The position numbers and the translations under genes were made by a program. Below, in pieces: positions 61,925 to 64,000 of a stretch of 64,000 nucleotides of DNA (positions within the stretch are counted from its first letter, which is position 1; the number at the start of each line of letters is the position of its first letter). This DNA comes from Leptospira broomii serovar Hurstbridge str. 5399 (GTDB lineage Bacteria; Spirochaetota; Leptospiria; Leptospirales; Leptospiraceae). The stretch lies in NCBI RefSeq assembly GCF_000243715.2, contig NZ_AHMO02000007.1, positions 1 through 64,000 of the forward strand. The letters are read 5' to 3'. The notes below the pieces were generated by a model, which did no database searches, was not told the DNA's origin, and was given only the letters and a program-made list of their open reading frames with translations.

Positions 61925-62764
61925 ATGAAACATGCAGTGATTACAGGCGGAACTGAAGGCATCGGCAAGGCAACGGTGAGCGGTTTAGCCGATCGGGGAT
62001 GGGCGGTCACAATGGTCGTTCGAAACCCGTTAAAAGCGGAAAAGACGATTTCCGAAATTAGAAGCAAAACTGGAAATGAAAACCTAGATTTTGTTACTAG
62101 CGATCTTTCATCCTTATCAAACGTAGCTAGTGCGGGAACCGTCTTGAGGAAAAAAATTCCTAAAATCGACGCATTGATTAACAACGCCGGATTAATGTCT
62201 CCGGAAAGAAAAATTTCCAAGGACGGGTATGAGCTTAATTTTGCGGTAAACCATTTATCACACGCATTATTAACCGAAATGCTTTTATCGAATATAAAAG
62301 CGGCGACCCAAGGGAGAGTGATTTCGGTCAGCTCCAAATTATACAGGAATGCGAACCCGAATCCGGACGATCTCGCGAAGGAGAAATCTTACGCATGGAT
62401 GGGAGCATATGCCGATTCAAAACTTTATAATATTTTCTTTGTGCAAGACTTAGCCGATCGACTAAAAGGCACTCAAGTCACGGCAAATGCGCTTCATCCC
62501 GGAGTGGTGAACACGGAACTTGCCCGCGACTTAAAAGGCCCTCTCGGGTTTATTTTTTCCGGGATTAAGAATCTTTTTTTTATCACTCCCGAAAAAGGAG
62601 CGCAAACCTCCATATATCTGGCGGACGCGCCCGGGCTAGAAACAGTTTCAGGACAGTATTTCGAAGATCGAAAGCAAGTGAAACTAGGGGGTCCGGCGCT
62701 TAATTCAGAACTTAGAGAGAAAATCCGGGAAGAAACCCAGAAAATTATTTCCAAGTTTATGTAG
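61925..62764 (+). CDS. Short-chain dehydrogenase/reductase (SDR)
   Basis: A 279-aa protein. AVITGGTEGIGKATVSGLADRGW is the NADP-binding TGxxxGIG motif, ALINNAGLM is NNAG, and the catalytic residues lie in ISVSSKLY and AYADSKLYNI (YxxSK, a variant of YxxxK). LHPGVVNTELARDLKGPLGF follows. It resembles retinol-dehydrogenase-like and WW-domain oxidoreductase-like SDRs. Substrate unknown. Its neighbour at 62868 is an Rrf2 regulator that may control it. Confidence 0.92.
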   Translation: MKHAVITGGTEGIGKATVSGLADRGWAVTMVVRNPLKAEKTISEIRSKTGNENLDFVTSDLSSLSNVASAGTVLRKKIPKIDALINNAGLMSPERKISKDGYELNFAVNHLSHALLTEMLLSNIKAATQGRVISVSSKLYRNANPNPDDLAKEKSYAWMGAYADSKLYNIFFVQDLADRLKGTQVTANALHPGVVNTELARDLKGPLGFIFSGIKNLFFITPEKGAQTSIYLADAPGLETVSGQYFEDRKQVKLGGPALNSELREKIREETQKIISKFM

Positions 62765-62867
62765 CCTTGCGAAAATTCGAATCCGCTCTTTCCCAATTTT
62801 TATCTAATAGAGGGTCCGAACTCGGTTGACCGACTTCAGTCCGAGAGTAGCATAGACACCAAGTTTT

Positions 62868-63293
62868 ATGGCTACAAACAAACGATTTTCGGTGGCAGTC
62901 CATACTCTTGCGACTGTCGGTTATCACCAAAGAATAGATTCTCTGCCGGTTACTTCGGAGGATGTGGCAAAAAGCGTCGATACGAATCCGGTCGTAATAC
63001 GCAACCTGATTCGCTCGTTAAAGGCAGCCGGAATCGTGGAATCGAAAGAAGGGAAGGGCGGAGGACTTTTTCTTTCTCGCGATCCTAACTTGGTTACTCT
63101 GGGAGATATTTACCGAGCCCTCGAACCGTCTCCGGTTTTAAAGGAAAACGACGGATCGATCCTAAAGGCCTGTCCGGTTAGTTCCAATATCAAACATATA
63201 TTGAAGCCGTTGTTAAAAGACGCCGACAAAGCAGTCGTTGAAGTTCTTTCCCATACTACGCTGGAGCAAATCATTCAGGCGATCCCGCATTGA
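62868..63293 (+). CDS. Rrf2-family transcriptional regulator
   Basis: A 141-aa protein with a winged helix: RFSVAVHTLATVGYHQRIDSLPVTSEDVAKSVDTNPVVIRNLIRSLKAAGIVESKEGKGGGLFLSRDPNLVTLGDIYRALEP. The IscR/NsrR cluster-binding set of three cysteines is not present; only one cysteine (ACPVSS) is visible, as in the YwnA-like thiol- or ligand-responsive subgroup. Likely regulates the adjacent SDR or YCII genes. Confidence 0.92.
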   Translation: MATNKRFSVAVHTLATVGYHQRIDSLPVTSEDVAKSVDTNPVVIRNLIRSLKAAGIVESKEGKGGGLFLSRDPNLVTLGDIYRALEPSPVLKENDGSILKACPVSSNIKHILKPLLKDADKAVVEVLSHTTLEQIIQAIPH

Positions 63294-63461
63294 ATTCGAT
63301 TAGTAAAACCTCATTAATTAAGTCCGATTCGGATTTTTGACGGTTTTTCAGCCTAACTATTCGTTTATTTTTTTTCAGAAAAATGTCGATCCGGCTTGGC
63401 CGACTGCGTCGGTCAGGTAAGAAGATGGGGAAAACCCCTCTTCATTTAAAGGAGCTAAACA

Positions 63462-63821
63462 ATGAAATACCAATTGCTTATCTACATCGATGAGAAAGCC
63501 AGCGCGAGCGTACCTATGGAAGAGATGGGTAAAATGTCCGAGGAGTATAAGGTTTACACTGAAACCCTGCTTAAAGCAGGGGTTATGCTAGGCGGGGATA
63601 GATTACATCCGACCGCCTCCGCCGCAACCGTAAGAATCCAAAACGGAAAGAAAGTGACTACCCATGGTCCGTTTGCGGAGACAAAAGAACAACTAGGCGG
63701 TTATTATTTAATCGAATGCAATAACTTGGACGAAGCGATCGACTGGGCATCCAAATGTCCGGGCGCCCACCGCGGTTCAGTAGAGGTTCGTCCTGTTTTC
63801 GATATGGCCCCGGTGAAATAA
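63462..63821 (+). CDS. YCII-related (DGPF) domain protein
   Basis: A 119-aa protein. YQLLIYIDEKASASVPMEEMGKMSEEYKVYTETLLKAGVMLGGDRLHPTASAATVRIQNGKKVTTHGPFAETKEQLGGYYLIECNNLDEAIDWASKCPG has the GPFAETKEQLGGYY signature. These ferredoxin-like-fold proteins are commonly encoded beside ECF42-type sigma factors, and one begins 13 bp downstream. An AAGGAGC ribosome-binding site precedes the ATG. Confidence 0.93.
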   Translation: MKYQLLIYIDEKASASVPMEEMGKMSEEYKVYTETLLKAGVMLGGDRLHPTASAATVRIQNGKKVTTHGPFAETKEQLGGYYLIECNNLDEAIDWASKCPGAHRGSVEVRPVFDMAPVK

Positions 63822-63834
63822 ACGAAGTAGTTTC

Positions 63835-64000
63835 ATGGAAGTGACGGTTAGTTCCCCGGAATTTGTTAAACCGTCGCTTCCAATAAACTTTACGATGAGC
63901 GATTTAACAAGGCAGCTTTTAGAACGAGTCCACAAGCAAGAATACGGCCAAATTCTTGCAACTCTCATCGGATGGTTGGGAGACTTTGAATTGGCGGAAG
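63835..64000 (+). CDS. ECF sigma factor, ECF42-like (cut by window end)
   Basis: The first 55 codons only. RVHKQEYGQILATLIGWLGDFELAE is the start of region 2 of sigma-70 factors of the ECF42 type, whose remaining sequence lies beyond 64000. An ATG at 63895 (MSDLTRQLLE) is an alternative start. The family is known to regulate adjacent YCII/DGPF genes, which fits the neighbour at 63462. Confidence 0.8.
   Translation, partial: MEVTVSSPEFVKPSLPINFTMSDLTRQLLERVHKQEYGQILATLIGWLGDFELAE

Overview
This 64 kb window is most consistent with a Leptospira chromosome. The evidence is moderate A+T richness, a MazEF pair resembling the ChpIK module described in Leptospira interrogans, several small proteins of a leptospiral type, and genes for FMN-binding glutamate synthase-like, 7TMR-DISM/GGDEF and LpxH-like proteins. 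The genus call is inference. No rRNA, tRNA, CRISPR array or complete insertion sequence was recognised.

Region 1 (1 to about 19.2 kb) is an integron-type gene-cassette array. Thirteen elements of about 140-155 bp follow the genes. Each opens with a variant of RYYYAAC, closes with a variant of GTTRRRY, and folds back on itself, as attC recombination sites do. No integrase is visible, so it must lie outside the window or be absent. The cargo is almost entirely toxin-antitoxin or defence-like: a possible ADP-ribosyltransferase, a DUF5343 + HEPN pair, a GIY-YIG nuclease, two PD-(D/E)XK candidates, MazEF, a RelE-like/HTH pair, HigBA, a PrrC/RloC-like ATPase beside a type IIG restriction-modification enzyme, two unknown membrane proteins and an orphan HicB. 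A 208-bp repeat (1-208 and 12765-12972) carries the 3' half of one HTH gene. Both copies are followed by a different effector and then by the same 75-bp tail before an attC, so two cassettes share a backbone but carry different cores.

Within this array, 4948-4989 is not biological. It matches, from memory, the loxP-containing linker of Roche/454 Titanium paired-end libraries, and it interrupts a cassette that recurs almost identically at 6101-7292. The two copies differ only by single-base indels, as in pyrosequencing errors. Combining them restores the broken reading frame of the toxin at 6402-6778.

Region 2 (about 19.6-23 kb) carries decayed attC-like remnants between VOC, methyltransferase and SRPBCC/ArsR genes, and looks like the worn edge of the array. 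Region 3 (23-46 kb) is an accessory block of small-molecule or stress-type families: DoxX-like membrane proteins, AHSA1/SRPBCC proteins (ten across the window), ArsR regulators (three), RibD-C/DHFR-like reductases (two), methyltransferases, VOC proteins, a CAAX protease, a GNAT acetyltransferase and a 14-TM MFS exporter. Genes from 37.1 to 45.0 kb run on one strand behind an ArsR gene. Its start codon lies in a 12-bp palindrome also found at the start of a second ArsR gene near 30.3 kb.

Region 4 (46-64 kb) looks like ordinary chromosome: an FAD-dependent dehydrogenase, an RRM protein, a thioesterase, a GDPD lipoprotein, a glutamate synthase-like protein, a metallophosphoesterase, a long-chain acyl-CoA synthetase, a diguanylate cyclase, a polysaccharide deacetylase, an SDR, an Rrf2 regulator, and a YCII protein followed by the start of an ECF sigma factor cut by the window end.
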